NCBI RefSeq assembly: GCF_030812855.1
Contig: NZ_JAUSTK010000039.1
Coordinates: 1 to 42,370 of the forward strand
Direction of reading: 5' to 3'
Source: Paenibacillus wynnii
GTDB taxonomy: Bacteria; Bacillota; Bacilli; Paenibacillales; Paenibacillaceae
Length of the DNA: 42,370 nt
The position numbers and the translations under genes were made by a program. The notes beneath the pieces are model-generated. The model did not search any database. It was not told where the DNA came from and worked only from the letters and a program-made list of their open reading frames with translations. Position 1 is the stretch's first letter; every line of letters starts with the position of its first letter. Shown piece by piece: positions 8,269 through 16,972 of the stretch.

Positions 8269-8457
8269 TTTAGAGGGAAAGCTTCCCTGTAAATCATAAA
8301 TAAAACCGTTTAATCAACATATAGAGGGAAAAAATCCCTATAAATTCAATAAAATTATCTATACTGTACTAAAATCTGATATTAGAGGGGGAGATTCCCT
8401 CTAAATAACACCAAAGGGTTTGAATCCTTAAATTAGTAGGGAAAATTCCTTCTAAAT
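8269..8457. repeat. Array of four spaced palindromic repeats (family A)
   Basis: Four degenerate ~26-bp copies of the form TTAGAGGG-AANNTT-CCCTCTAA begin at 8269, 8320, 8381 and 8432. The third copy is a perfect 8-bp inverted repeat (TTAGAGGG/CCCTCTAA); the others carry one to three changes. Start-to-start spacings are 51, 61 and 51 bp, so the unlike spacers are about 25 or 35 bp. Related copies recur at 23589, 23640, 24229 and 24279. The copies are too divergent for a functional CRISPR array, and there are no cas genes. Confidence 0.7.
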
Positions 8458-8629
8458 AAGCTGAATAAGCTGAAGAAAAAATTCAAAGAGCGAGAAGGAA
8501 CGAAAGGTAATATGAAAACCATAGGAGCGGTAGCAAGCGCCTTGTATCCGAATTAACGTTACTACGTTGATGAGAAGCATCAATACGAACCTGTTGGAAG
8601 TTAATGATGGGCTTTGAATTCACCTGTAA
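8458..8629. other. Gene-poor interval, nothing assigned
   Basis: This links the repeat array to the decayed PH-like frame. It contains a possible 14-codon frame from the ATG near 8511 with no meaningful product, and no other recognisable element. Confidence 0.4.
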
Positions 8630-8887
8630 ATCAAAAGTTCAGTCTATATAGATAAAATAAAAAAACATCTGAATAGTAACGAGGAAATTCTCATAACCCT
8701 TAATGGCACAATTAATTTGGAGTACTTATTCAGAACCGGAGTGTTAGTTGCTACAAGTGAGAATCCATTTACTAAAAAAATAATTATAAATCATAAAGAG
8801 GAGTTGATTGCCTTCACCGATTTTTCAAGTCCAACTAAAGTACAGCAATTAGTAGAGATATTACAAGGTAAGGAGGTGGAAGCCTAA
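8630..8887 (+). pseudogene. Start-less remnant, PH-domain-like small protein
   Basis: An open frame of 85 codons from the stop at 8627 to TAA 8885-8887, with no ATG, GTG or TTG near its beginning. The frame reads IDKIKKHLNSNEEILITLNG, then RTGVLVATSENPF and KVQQLVEILQGKEVEA. This resembles the edges of the small bacterial PH (YokE/bPH) proteins, which start 'KIKKHLN-NE' and have 'GVLVAT', with most of the middle missing. It ends two bases before the next start codon. The family assignment is tentative; the lack of a start suggests decay. Confidence 0.4.
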
Positions 8888-8889
8888 TT

Positions 8890-9380
8890 ATGAATTCAGC
8901 ATTGATTATTTTGGATGTGCAAAAAGACTTCGTAGGTGATCAAGCGCGTATGCCTGTAGCCAAGCACCAGGTTGTACCTATGCTGAACAGCATAAATACC
9001 ATGATTAGCAAAGCGGAAAAAGCTGAAATACCTGTTGTTTATATAGGTAACGAATTCGAGATGAGACAATTTGTTTCAAACTGGTTCCGGAAGAATGCGG
9101 CAATAAAAAATACTATCGGCGCTAAGCTGGATGAACGTTTGCAGGTGGTTAGTAATCATTATTTTTGATATACAGCATTTGATTATTGCTGGACTTTTTG
9201 CGGAAGGCTGTGTTGCAGCAACTGCTCTAGGTGCAGTTCGCAGCCATTTTACGACCACTATTATTCGAGATGCTGTGGCAGGGGCTACGGATAAGAAAAG
9301 GGATGTATCACTAGAGAAACTTTCTTCAAAAGGAATCTTAAGTCCTAAGCTCGTCAGCGTTATTCCAATCCTAATTCGCA
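8890..9380 (+). pseudogene. Isochorismatase-family cysteine hydrolase, deleted and frameshifted
   Basis: The first frame (8890-9168) gives the N-terminal half of an isochorismatase-like hydrolase: ALIILDVQKDFVGDQARM with the catalytic Asp, then IPVVYIGNEF and ERLQVVSNHYF, where it stops. The C-terminal half continues in another frame from about 9172: HLIIAGLFAEGCVAATALGAVR with the catalytic Cys in the EGCV motif, then VIRDAVAGATDKKRDVSLEKL. The part normally joining them (roughly 20 residues with the fixed TPF/S-F region) is absent, so an internal deletion shifted the frame. A strong RBS (AAGGAGGTGG) precedes the ATG. The product should be inactive. Confidence 0.8.
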
Positions 9381-9385
9381 TAAAA

Positions 9386-9423
9386 AAACCAGCCCGACAC
9401 TTCCTCAGTGTTTGGACTGGTTT
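9386..9423. terminator. Bidirectional terminator
   Basis: AAACCAGCCCGACACT pairs with AGTGTTTGGACTGGTTT around a TCCTC loop, followed by a T-run on the plus side and flanked by A-run sequence on the other. It lies between the convergent hydrolase pseudogene and the HAD gene. Confidence 0.8.
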
Positions 9424-9429
9424 ATTTTT

Positions 9430-10242
9430 TTACGCTTGCTGCTCAGCATTCTGCAAAATAAACTTCTCGATAACATGCTTCACGCCATCTTCATTGTTGC
9501 TGAAGGTGATGAAATTGGAAATTTTCTTCAGTGCAGGAATTGCATTCTCCATCGCTACACCAAGGCCAGCGGCTTCCAGCATTTCGTGATCGTTCCAAGA
9601 ATCGCCAACAGCGATGGTCTCGGACAGGTCGCAGCCGAAATGCTTGGCTAGAAATTCTAATGCCAGACCTTTGGTACCCTCGTGATGCATAATTTCCAGG
9701 AAGTAAGGTTTGGATTTCGTAATGTGCACAGAGTCTCCCAGGAGTTCGCGGAGGATAGGCGTTAATTCATCCAAGAAATCAGGGTCATCGATGATTAGCA
9801 TTTTAGGTGTTTTTTGAGGTACGAGCTTTTCCCAGTCCGGCTCAACATAATATTGGGTTTTGTTCAAAGCGGTGTAGTCGATCAGCTTTTGGTTCTCTTC
9901 GCGGGCATAAAGCTTGTCATCGATGTAGGTTTGCAGGTGCAAATCATGCTCTACACAGTAAGTGAAAAGCTTGCGTACAGCGTCCTGAGGTACATAACGC
10001 TCATACAGGACTTCTTCATCCAGCAGGTTCTTGATTAGCGCACCTTGGTAAGTGATGATAGGTACATTTAGTCCAGTCTGGCGGGCGATGGCTTGTGCGG
10101 ATGCATAAGCACGGCCTGTAGCGAGTGTTACAACAACACCTGCGGCAACAGCTTGCTCAAGAGCGATTTGTGTGGCCGGGGTTACTTCCTTGTCATCATT
10201 AATCAATGTGTCGTCAATGTCGATTGCAATCAATTTGTACAT
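9430..10242 (-). CDS. Cof-type HAD-IIB phosphatase
   Basis: A 270-residue cytoplasmic haloacid-dehalogenase phosphatase of the Cof/YidA subfamily, which dephosphorylates small sugar phosphates or flavin/pyridoxal phosphates. Motif I is DIDDTLIND (catalytic Asp pair, near residue 8), motif II TLATGRAYA, and motifs III/IV appear as K...GDSWNDHEMLEAAG near residues 195-225. The large C2 cap sits between. Subfamily length is 260-290 aa, so the gene is full length. It starts 15 bp after the EamA transporter stop with an AAGGAGAG site, so the two are probably co-transcribed. The specific substrate is not inferable. Confidence 0.85.
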   Translation of the reverse strand: MYKLIAIDIDDTLINDDKEVTPATQIALEQAVAAGVVVTLATGRAYASAQAIARQTGLNVPIITYQGALIKNLLDEEVLYERYVPQDAVRKLFTYCVEHDLHLQTYIDDKLYAREENQKLIDYTALNKTQYYVEPDWEKLVPQKTPKMLIIDDPDFLDELTPILRELLGDSVHITKSKPYFLEIMHHEGTKGLALEFLAKHFGCDLSETIAVGDSWNDHEMLEAAGLGVAMENAIPALKKISNFITFSNNEDGVKHVIEKFILQNAEQQA

Positions 10243-10257
10243 GTGTGGTTTCTCTCC

Positions 10258-11199
10258 TTATTTCTTTCTAAATAGGCGATAGTTCATAAAATAATTACTC
10301 TTAAAACGGCTCAGATCAGGGGTGAGCTCTGCTAGAAGCATACCGGCAAGTATGCAAAGGCAGCCCAGCAGCGCGGATACGCCAAGGGTCTCCCCGCCAA
10401 AGGCTAACCCTGTCAGTGCAGCGAATACCGGCTCCATGGCATAAATAATAGCTACACGTGAAGGTGTAGTGTACTTCTGGCAGGCGGTTTGAATCCAGAA
10501 GGCAAAAGCACTGGTTGGACCAATAGATATCAATAGCGCCAACAGTACATCAGGCTTCCCGATAAGCAGACCTGCATGAATCAGGGTTCCCGGCCCATCG
10601 AAGATTAGAGAGCCTATGATGCTGAACATACCAACAACGGCCAACTGCAAGGTTGCCAGCGGAAGGGCCGGATATCTCGGGGCATACACTCCGGTATAGG
10701 CGATCTGCAGCGCAAAAGCAACAGCACAGAGCAGAATGAACCCATCGCCTTTATTCAGGGACATCGCAGCACCTGTGAAGGTGAGCAGGTATAATCCTAT
10801 AGCTGCCAGTCCCGCGCTAACCCAGGTATACCGCGAAATAGAGTGTTTCAATAATGCCAGAGACAGGAATGGAACCAGTACCACCGATAGTCCGGTAATA
10901 AATCCGGTATTGGAGGTGGTAGTGTACAGCAAGCCAACGGTCTGGAAGCCATAACCCATGAACAGAAACAGTCCCAGCAGCAGAGAGTGTCGTACCATCC
11001 CCCAGCTTAACTTCTTCCATTCACTTCGATAAAAGATAAAAGTAATCAATGTCAGCAGTAAGGTAGCACCCGTAAAACGAATACTGTTAAAGGCGAGCGG
11101 AGGCAGGACTCTAATGGCACTCTGCACAATCAGAAACGTACATCCCCACATCATCGCTACCAGCAGCAGGCTGAAATCGGCCATACGGGAGCGATTCAC
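10258..11199 (-). CDS. EamA/DMT-family permease
   Basis: A ten-helix drug/metabolite-superfamily membrane transporter with two EamA repeats. Repeat one begins FSLLLVAMMWGCTFLIVQSA; repeat two contains the conserved AIIYAMEPVFAALTGLAFGGE. The frame is open back to 11445, but the extra N-terminal stretch is hydrophilic and unlike the family. GTG at 11199 is preceded by AAAGGATG at about 10 nt and gives 313 residues, the normal size. Such proteins commonly export amino acids or metabolites; the substrate is unknown. It leads a likely two-gene operon with the HAD phosphatase. Confidence 0.85.
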   Translation of the reverse strand: MNRSRMADFSLLLVAMMWGCTFLIVQSAIRVLPPLAFNSIRFTGATLLLTLITFIFYRSEWKKLSWGMVRHSLLLGLFLFMGYGFQTVGLLYTTTSNTGFITGLSVVLVPFLSLALLKHSISRYTWVSAGLAAIGLYLLTFTGAAMSLNKGDGFILLCAVAFALQIAYTGVYAPRYPALPLATLQLAVVGMFSIIGSLIFDGPGTLIHAGLLIGKPDVLLALLISIGPTSAFAFWIQTACQKYTTPSRVAIIYAMEPVFAALTGLAFGGETLGVSALLGCLCILAGMLLAELTPDLSRFKSNYFMNYRLFRKK

Positions 11200-11427
11200 A
11201 AGAAGTTCATCCTTTCTCTGGCGTATCCCATCCTTCAAGGAGGGGAAGGTCAAGTTGTCCAAATTGTATCTTAAAAATTGAAGGAGGACAAGCCAAAGCT
11301 TTAGAGAAAGCCATGAATTCAAAGGGATTCCACTGTAAGGCTGGACAAAAAATGAAGGCCTTGGTATACTTCGATAACCGCACACTTGTTCCTGTTTTTT
11401 TACATCTAAGAAAGGGGCGGTTTCCTT

Positions 11428-12141
11428 ATGATGGGCAAATCCCATTTAATTATCAGCACCGGGGTTACCCTGTCGGCTATGAGTTTACTAGGCCATGAGA
11501 TCACGATCCCTGTCATTGCCGTAGCAACGCTGAGCTCCCTGCTGCCTGACATCGATGAGCCCAATTCCCTGTTGGTACGTAAGGCCATACCGGAATTTTT
11601 GCTGAGAGGGCTGCAGATTGCTTTGTTAGGGGGAGCCATTTACCTTTATTTTGCCGGTATTGCTGCTCCACCGTGGAATATCGTACTCGCCCTCCTTGTG
11701 GGCAGTGTTTCCTTTCTGCCCGGCAGAAGGCTGAGGCATCTTGTCATGCTGTTAATAGCCTTAGGCTTGTTCGCGTTCGGAGAGTCTTATGATCCGTGGC
11801 ACTATATCGCAGCTTGTGGGCTTGCTCTCTCTGCACTGGTTCCGCACCGAGGGCTGACTCACACGCTGTACGCTGTTGCCGGTTGGGGAGCGCTCTTGTA
11901 TTTCGCCTCAATGGGCAGGGTGGATGGAGGCAGCTTATGGATAGCAGGCGGAATGTCCTATGCTCTTCATCTGCTTGCGGATTCTCTGACCCAGCACGGC
12001 ATTACGCCGCTGCCACCACTCCCCTTCAAGCTTCGCCTGAAGCTTATGAGTACCGGCACTAAGAAAGGCAGTGCTGTGGAGAGATTGTGCATTCTGCTCA
12101 CATTGGCGCTGGTCATCTATGTATTTATTCTTTCTCGTTAA
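11428..12141 (+). CDS. YdjM-like membrane-bound metal-dependent hydrolase (DUF457)
   Basis: A 237-residue integral membrane protein of the YdjM/DUF457 family. The N-terminus MMGKSHLIISTG has the conserved His, followed by SSLLPDIDEPNS with the DxDxP metal-binding motif, PHRGLTHTL with further histidines near residue 145, and HLLADSLTQHGITPLPP near residue 180, which is diagnostic for the family. About five to seven hydrophobic segments. The enzymatic role has not been established for the family. The E. coli member is SOS-regulated; a weak LexA-like sequence lies upstream at 11379-11392. ATG 11428 and 11431 are both possible; AAGGGGCGG precedes them. Confidence 0.82.
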   Translation: MMGKSHLIISTGVTLSAMSLLGHEITIPVIAVATLSSLLPDIDEPNSLLVRKAIPEFLLRGLQIALLGGAIYLYFAGIAAPPWNIVLALLVGSVSFLPGRRLRHLVMLLIALGLFAFGESYDPWHYIAACGLALSALVPHRGLTHTLYAVAGWGALLYFASMGRVDGGSLWIAGGMSYALHLLADSLTQHGITPLPPLPFKLRLKLMSTGTKKGSAVERLCILLTLALVIYVFILSR

Positions 12142-12163
12142 CTGAACTAACCCTGAGTTACAT

Positions 12164-12202
12164 AAAAGAGGACACCGGCGTGGTGCGCAGGAGTCCTCTT
12201 TT
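12164..12202. terminator. Bidirectional terminator
   Basis: AAAAGAGGAC (12164-12173) pairs with GTCCTCTTTT (12193-12202) between the convergent ydjM-like and lplJ genes. Confidence 0.8.
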
Positions 12203-12217
12203 CGTTCAGCTAACGAA

Positions 12218-13219
12218 CTATTCTTCTAAAAATACCAAGCCCATAAAATCCTCAGGCTCAATGCGGCCAAAGTAATGCTTCAAATCCAGACCGGACAACG
12301 CCTCTCTAACCTCTAGCTGCTCATAACGTTTGCCGCGCAGTGCATTTTCCACATCGGCAACATCACCTACACCGAAGAAGTCACCATAGATTTTGATATC
12401 CTGAATTCTGGCATCCTCAATATCCATCCGAATATCAATTAACCCAGCCGGGAATTTACGCATATGCTTCACGTTGCTCTTCGGCGATTGACCGTAGTTC
12501 CAGTCCCAGTTCCTATAATGCTCTTCGGAGATCTCGTGGATTTTCACCCAGTCTTTTTCTTCTAGCTTATACTGAGGCACCTCGGAAGGTCCCATGCCAA
12601 AGATTGAACGCAGCAGACCTTCGCGGAATTCTTCAATTGTCATATCGGTTCCGAGCAGTTCCTTGATGTTGGCTACGCGGCTGCGCACGGATTTGGTGCT
12701 TTTGGATTTGAATTTCTCCGGATTTACATTCAGCGAGGCTTGTACATCATCCAGGTTCAGATTGAACATGAGTGTTCCGTGACTGAACATCCGTCCGCGC
12801 GTGGAGAATTGGGCGTTCCCGGAAATCTTTTGCTCACCGACCTGTAGATCATTCCGTCCGCTAAGCTCAGCATTTACTCCCATGCTCTGCAAGTAGTCGA
12901 TTACCGGTTGCGTAAATTTCAGAAAGTTATGGAACGATTGTCCGTCGTCTTTAGTGATGAAGCTGAAGTTAAGATTGCCAAGATCATGATAGACCGCACC
13001 GCCGCCGGATAAGCGCCGTACGACCTGAATGTTATTATCTTTTACATATTCCTGATTGATCTCTTCGATTGTATTTTGATGTTTGCCAATGATGATAGAC
13101 GGACTGTTGATATAGAAGAGCAGGTAGCTTTCGTCCATAGGCAAATGCTTAAGCGCGTATTCTTCAATTGCCAGATTGATAGATGCGTCTGTAATCCCTG
13201 TATTATCAATGAAAATCAT
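12218..13219 (-). CDS. lplJ: Lipoate-protein ligase
   Basis: A 333-residue enzyme that activates free lipoate with ATP and transfers it to lipoyl domains (GcvH, E2 subunits). Signatures of the LplA/LplJ family: PSIIIGKHQNT, RRLSGGGAVYHDLGNLNFSF (lipoyl-AMP binding loop), GRNDLQVGEQKISGNAQ with the catalytic Lys near residue 133, then HGTLMFNLNLD, and a C-terminal accessory domain. The length matches Bacillus LplJ (331). The ATG is preceded by GGAGG. It is transcribed divergently from cobD, sharing a 172-bp intergenic region. Confidence 0.93.
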   Translation of the reverse strand: MIFIDNTGITDASINLAIEEYALKHLPMDESYLLFYINSPSIIIGKHQNTIEEINQEYVKDNNIQVVRRLSGGGAVYHDLGNLNFSFITKDDGQSFHNFLKFTQPVIDYLQSMGVNAELSGRNDLQVGEQKISGNAQFSTRGRMFSHGTLMFNLNLDDVQASLNVNPEKFKSKSTKSVRSRVANIKELLGTDMTIEEFREGLLRSIFGMGPSEVPQYKLEEKDWVKIHEISEEHYRNWDWNYGQSPKSNVKHMRKFPAGLIDIRMDIEDARIQDIKIYGDFFGVGDVADVENALRGKRYEQLEVREALSGLDLKHYFGRIEPEDFMGLVFLEE

Positions 13220-13391
13220 AGTGAGTTCCTCCGTTGCAGCATGTTTGAATACAGCATTTATTGTAAACTAAAAGAGTTGAATTCACAAAAAGAGAAGCGC
13301 TGAATCATTGACGTACTTCCGGAAATGAAGCAATAATGAGGGCAATGGTTTTACATAGGATGAATGAGTACGGAGATAAGGGAGTGCGGTT

Positions 13392-14525
13392 ATGCTTGAA
13401 AAATATGGCCACGGCGGAGATTTATTGACTGCGGCGGAGCTTTATGGGAACGAAAATAGCAGATTTCTCGATTTTAGCGCCAATATTAACCCGCTGGGTC
13501 CGCCGCCTGAAGTACTGCAACTGTTGCAGAATTCGCTTTCCTCAATTATTGCCTACCCAGACCCGGGGCACCGTCGGTTAAAGCGTCTGCTGGCTGACAG
13601 CCTTGGAACGGATAGCAGCTGGTTAACGGTGGGTAACGGGGCTGCAGAATCTATGGCTTTGCTGCTGCTGGCTCTCACTCCCCGTACCGTAGGTATTGTG
13701 GAACCTTGTTTCTCTGAGTATCGACAGCTCTCAGAGCAGTTCGGTGCCGAGGTGCTGTCTGTGTACGGCACAATTGAGCAAGGCTATAGGGCCGATGTTG
13801 ATATGATTTCTGGACTGTTGGAGAAGGTAGAGCTGCTGTTTCTCGGACAGCCTAATAATCCTAATGGCATCCAATATTCTTTGGCAGATCTTAGACTGCT
13901 GGCACAAAAGGCCGAGAGCTGTGGAACCTATCTGGCGGTGGACGAAGCCTTTATCGATTTCATTCCTGAAGCGGAGCGGAATTCATTGCTGCCGGAGCTG
14001 GAGCAATACCGGCATACGATTCTGATAAGGTCGATGACAAAGTTTTACGCGATTCCCGGACTGCGACTTGGGTTTACGATTGCCCACCCGGAGCTTGCGG
14101 CAGCCATGACGGGCAAACAGGTCACCTGGAGTGTGAACGGCTTGGCGCTCCTGGCAGGAGAAGCCTGCCTTACGAGCGGACATGATTATGAGAAGCGCAC
14201 ACGCACCCTGATTATTTCGGAACGTGCCAAGCTGAGGCAGGGATTGTTGAAGCTGGGGTGCGAGATACCGCCGGGGGAAGCTAACTTTTTACTATGCGGT
14301 TTGCCCTCACCCTGGAGTGCTGAGAAGATGCAGACCTTGCTCGGCCGAAGCGGCATTCTAGTGCGCAGCTGTGCCATGTACCCCGGTCTTGGGAAGGGGC
14401 ATATTCGTGTTGCTGTCAAAAACGCTGCAGATTGCTCACGTCTGCTCCAGCGTATGGGGGAGATTATAGCAGAGGAAACAGGAGATAGAATAGGAATGAG
14501 AGAGGGCGGGGTACGGAATGAGTGA
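13392..14525 (+). CDS. cobD: L-threonine-O-3-phosphate decarboxylase (CobD)
   Basis: A 377-residue PLP enzyme that makes (R)-1-amino-2-propanol phosphate, the linker between the corrin ring and the nucleotide loop of cobalamin. The start KYGHGGDLLTAAELYG and FSANINPLGPP are CobD-specific. GQPNNPNG, DEAFIDF and SMTKFYAIPGLRLGF (Schiff-base Lys near residue 217) are the fold type I PLP motifs. It is related to HisC, but the N-terminal signature and the cob context favour CobD. It opens the first cob block and overlaps cbiZ by 8 bp, so translation is probably coupled. No riboswitch is visible in the 172 bp upstream. Confidence 0.92.
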   Translation: MLEKYGHGGDLLTAAELYGNENSRFLDFSANINPLGPPPEVLQLLQNSLSSIIAYPDPGHRRLKRLLADSLGTDSSWLTVGNGAAESMALLLLALTPRTVGIVEPCFSEYRQLSEQFGAEVLSVYGTIEQGYRADVDMISGLLEKVELLFLGQPNNPNGIQYSLADLRLLAQKAESCGTYLAVDEAFIDFIPEAERNSLLPELEQYRHTILIRSMTKFYAIPGLRLGFTIAHPELAAAMTGKQVTWSVNGLALLAGEACLTSGHDYEKRTRTLIISERAKLRQGLLKLGCEIPPGEANFLLCGLPSPWSAEKMQTLLGRSGILVRSCAMYPGLGKGHIRVAVKNAADCSRLLQRMGEIIAEETGDRIGMREGGVRNE

Positions 14526-15264
14526 AATCATATTACCGTTTGAACCTAAGGAAAAAGAAACGTTATCTTCTTATCACTCTAAGGTGTGGTCAGGACTTAC
14601 GCTTACGCTGAAGGGAGACCATCTGGAACTGGAATTTCCGGAAGAGGCGGATGGTCTATCAAGTGCTGTGTATGGCGGAGGTATGGTCAGGCTTAAACGG
14701 GCCGTCAATTTATTTGTCAACCGGGATTATGAATGCAGCGATCCTGTTCGGGATATGGAAAATAAGCTGGGAGAATGGGGCTATCCGTTATCCAGTTGTG
14801 CGGGACTGATGACCGCTGTGCCCCTGGTGCATGCGGCGGTAGCCGAAGAAGACACAGGCTCTGCCGGTATCTTCTGTTGCGTAACCGCTGCCGCCGGAAA
14901 TGCGGCGCGCGCCGGTGTAAAACGTAATGTGCTTGCAGTTTATCGCCCAGGCACTATTAATATCATGCTGGGCATTGATGGGCGCCTGACACCGGCAGCG
15001 ATGGTTAATGCTGTCATGACAGCAGTCGAAGCTAAGGCTGCTGCATTAGCCGATTTGGGTATTACTGACCCTGAGAACGGGCTAGTAGCCACGGGGACAA
15101 CTACGGATGCGATTGTGCTTGGAGTGAGTCAGAATAATCGATACCGTGCAGAGCATGTATACGCCGGAACGGCCACCGATCTGGGGGGCGCTATCGGGCG
15201 GCTTGTCTACTCTGCGGTGACGGCAAGCCTTCAATCGGTTAAGTCAAGGAACTACAATTCATGA
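14518..15264 (+). CDS. cbiZ: Adenosylcobinamide amidohydrolase (CbiZ)
   Basis: A 248-residue enzyme of corrinoid salvage: it hydrolyses the aminopropanol from adenosylcobinamide to regenerate adenosylcobyric acid, which CbiB can reuse. The family core is visible: AVYGGGMVRLKRAVNLFVNRDY, SSCAGLMTAV, VTAAAGNAARAG, GTINIMLGIDGRL and GLVATGTTTDAIVLG. The length is normal for a stand-alone CbiZ. Its start overlaps the cobD stop. Together with CbiB it marks this locus as a remodelling/salvage pathway for cobinamides taken up from outside. Confidence 0.92.
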   Translation: MSEIILPFEPKEKETLSSYHSKVWSGLTLTLKGDHLELEFPEEADGLSSAVYGGGMVRLKRAVNLFVNRDYECSDPVRDMENKLGEWGYPLSSCAGLMTAVPLVHAAVAEEDTGSAGIFCCVTAAAGNAARAGVKRNVLAVYRPGTINIMLGIDGRLTPAAMVNAVMTAVEAKAAALADLGITDPENGLVATGTTTDAIVLGVSQNNRYRAEHVYAGTATDLGGAIGRLVYSAVTASLQSVKSRNYNS

Positions 15265-15304
15265 GTACAACAGTTAAGCAGGGATTATCTCAAGGTGAGA
15301 AGCT

Positions 15305-16264
15305 GTGATATTCTCTATGATTTTGCTGGCAGCCTATGGGATTGACCGATGGATAGGCGACCCTCGTTCCCTCCCCCATCCGGTCATAGGGATGGGCAAG
15401 GCTATCACTGCCATAGAGAAGGTCATTCGCCGCTTCGTCACCCGGCAGCGAAGTCTGCGGGCAGCAGGAATCCTGCTTCCGCTAACCGTTGTGGGTGGCG
15501 CTTGGGCACTAACAGCGGTGCTGCTATGGCTGCTATCTTTGATATCACCTTGGCTCATGTGGGCGGCCGAGGCCTGGTTGATCTCTACAACCATTGCCTC
15601 CAAAGGCTTAAAGGATGCGGGGATGGCAGTCTACTCCGAGCTGCGCAAGGGAGATCTACCGGCTGCCCGTCGAGCAGTGGGTATGATCGTAGGCCGAGAT
15701 ACTACCCAGTTGGACAGCCCGGAGATTGTTCGCGGTACGGTGGAGACGGTAGCGGAAAATATAGTAGATGCTATTACTTCACCGTTGTTCTACGCTCTCC
15801 TTGGCGGGGCGCCGCTTGCCATGGCCTATCGAGCGGTGAATACACTTGATTCGATGGTTGGCTACAAGAATGATAAGTATCGTGATTTAGGTTGGGCATC
15901 CGCCCGCCTTGATGATGTCGCTAACCTGATTCCAGCACGAATTACGGCGCTGCTGCTCGTATTATGTTCCCGGCTTCTGCGGTATGATTGGGTTAGATCT
16001 CTCCGAACGGTAAGGAGGGATGCCCGTCTTCATCCCAGCCCTAACAGTGGATATCCGGAATCTGCAGTAGCGGGGGCTCTTGGCATCCGTCTTGGAGGCG
16101 AAAATGTGTACCACGGTGTCCGTTCCTTTCGAGCCTACATGGGTGATCCGACACGCCCCCTGGAGCCGGAGGATATTCTCCGTACCTCACGCATGATGCT
16201 GCTCTGCTCCTCCATTTTTGTTGGTTTGTGCGCAGCAATAGCATGGATAGGATTCGGAGGTTGA
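15305..16264 (+). CDS. cbiB: Cobinamide-phosphate synthase (CbiB)
   Basis: A 319-residue integral membrane enzyme that joins adenosylcobyric acid to aminopropanol phosphate, the product of CobD, giving adenosylcobinamide phosphate. Hallmarks: AYGIDRWIGDPRSLPHPVIGMG at the N-terminus, GRDTTQLDSPEIVRGTVETVAENIVDAI, and VNTLDSMVGYKNDKYRDLGWASARLDD. Several hydrophobic helices. It begins with GTG after AAGGTGAG. It lies 40 bp downstream of cbiZ, and its end overlaps the start region of the histidine phosphatase gene. Confidence 0.93.
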   Translation: MIFSMILLAAYGIDRWIGDPRSLPHPVIGMGKAITAIEKVIRRFVTRQRSLRAAGILLPLTVVGGAWALTAVLLWLLSLISPWLMWAAEAWLISTTIASKGLKDAGMAVYSELRKGDLPAARRAVGMIVGRDTTQLDSPEIVRGTVETVAENIVDAITSPLFYALLGGAPLAMAYRAVNTLDSMVGYKNDKYRDLGWASARLDDVANLIPARITALLLVLCSRLLRYDWVRSLRTVRRDARLHPSPNSGYPESAVAGALGIRLGGENVYHGVRSFRAYMGDPTRPLEPEDILRTSRMMLLCSSIFVGLCAAIAWIGFGG

Positions 16265-16275
16265 TTACAAATATT

Positions 16276-16920
16276 ATGAAACCTAACCTAAAGCTTGAAC
16301 TGGTACTTCTCCGTCATGGAAGCACCCAATGGAACGTAGAGCGGCGTTATTTGGGTCATACAGATCTTCCGCTGCTCCCTGGCAGTATGGAGCAATTCGC
16401 TCAGCAGGAAGGGAATTCCGAAGGGTTGGAAGACTTTTGGCGCGTATATAGCAGTGACTTAACCAGATGCCGCCAGACTCTAGCCTGCAGTATGCCTGCT
16501 CTTAGGGAGATGGCAGTCTACGACAATCGGCTGCGTGAAATGAACTTCGGGGATTGGGAAGGCCTAACTTATGATCAGTTGAAGGGTAGTAGCTTGTATC
16601 GAAACTGGTTGGATGATCCCAAGGCGGTTACACCGCCTAACGGTGAGTCATGGAAGAGGTTCGAAGAACGAGTGGACAGCTTTCTACTGGAGCTTGTTCA
16701 AGCTGCAGAAGAGGAGAGCGTAACATCAACATTCACACAGCCATGCTCCCGGCGAGTCCTAATTGTGACTCACGGCGGTGTCATCCGCCAACTCTTGGCG
16801 CGAACCCAACCCGGTCTCACGTTCCGTAACGCTCCTGCTCCGCAGCCGGGCATTGTAACGGTGATAGAGCTTACAGTCTGTAACGGACAGTGGGCTGCTG
16901 AGCGGATATGCTCGGAGTGA
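16276..16920 (+). CDS. CobC-like alpha-ribazole phosphatase
   Basis: About 214 residues of the histidine phosphatase superfamily. LVLLRHGSTQWNVERRYLGHTDLPL contains the phospho-acceptor RHG, YSSDLTRCRQTL follows, then REMNFGDWEGLTYDQL (typical of CobC), and the second catalytic His is in VTHGGVIRQLLA. In this context it probably removes phosphate from alpha-ribazole phosphate or adenosylcobalamin 5'-phosphate. The frame is open from 16228 inside cbiB. ATG 16276 sits 15 nt after GGAGG, slightly long, so a TTG at 16261 is an alternative start. It is the last gene of the first cob block. Confidence 0.8.
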   Translation: MKPNLKLELVLLRHGSTQWNVERRYLGHTDLPLLPGSMEQFAQQEGNSEGLEDFWRVYSSDLTRCRQTLACSMPALREMAVYDNRLREMNFGDWEGLTYDQLKGSSLYRNWLDDPKAVTPPNGESWKRFEERVDSFLLELVQAAEEESVTSTFTQPCSRRVLIVTHGGVIRQLLARTQPGLTFRNAPAPQPGIVTVIELTVCNGQWAAERICSE

Positions 16921-16972
16921 AGCATTTGACCTGTGTTCACTAATCCACTAGAGAAAACAGATAATCTCCCCT

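Noticed and set aside
8269..8457. CRISPR array
   Set aside because: Repeats differ from each other at several positions, spacers are short, only four copies exist and no cas genes are present.
9131..9589. 152-codon plus-strand ORF as an independent gene
   Set aside because: Its useful part is the C-terminal half of the broken isochorismatase-type hydrolase; the rest is read-through into the terminator and antisense of the HAD gene.
11379..11392. LexA/SOS box CGCACACTTGTTCC upstream of the ydjM-like gene
   Set aside because: Matches CGAACNNNNGTTCG at 8 of 10 fixed positions but has a mismatch in each half-site; interesting because E. coli ydjM is SOS-controlled, yet too weak to annotate.
13220..13391. 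Cobalamin riboswitch upstream of cobD
   Set aside because: The 172 bp between lplJ and cobD contains none of the cobalamin aptamer core elements.
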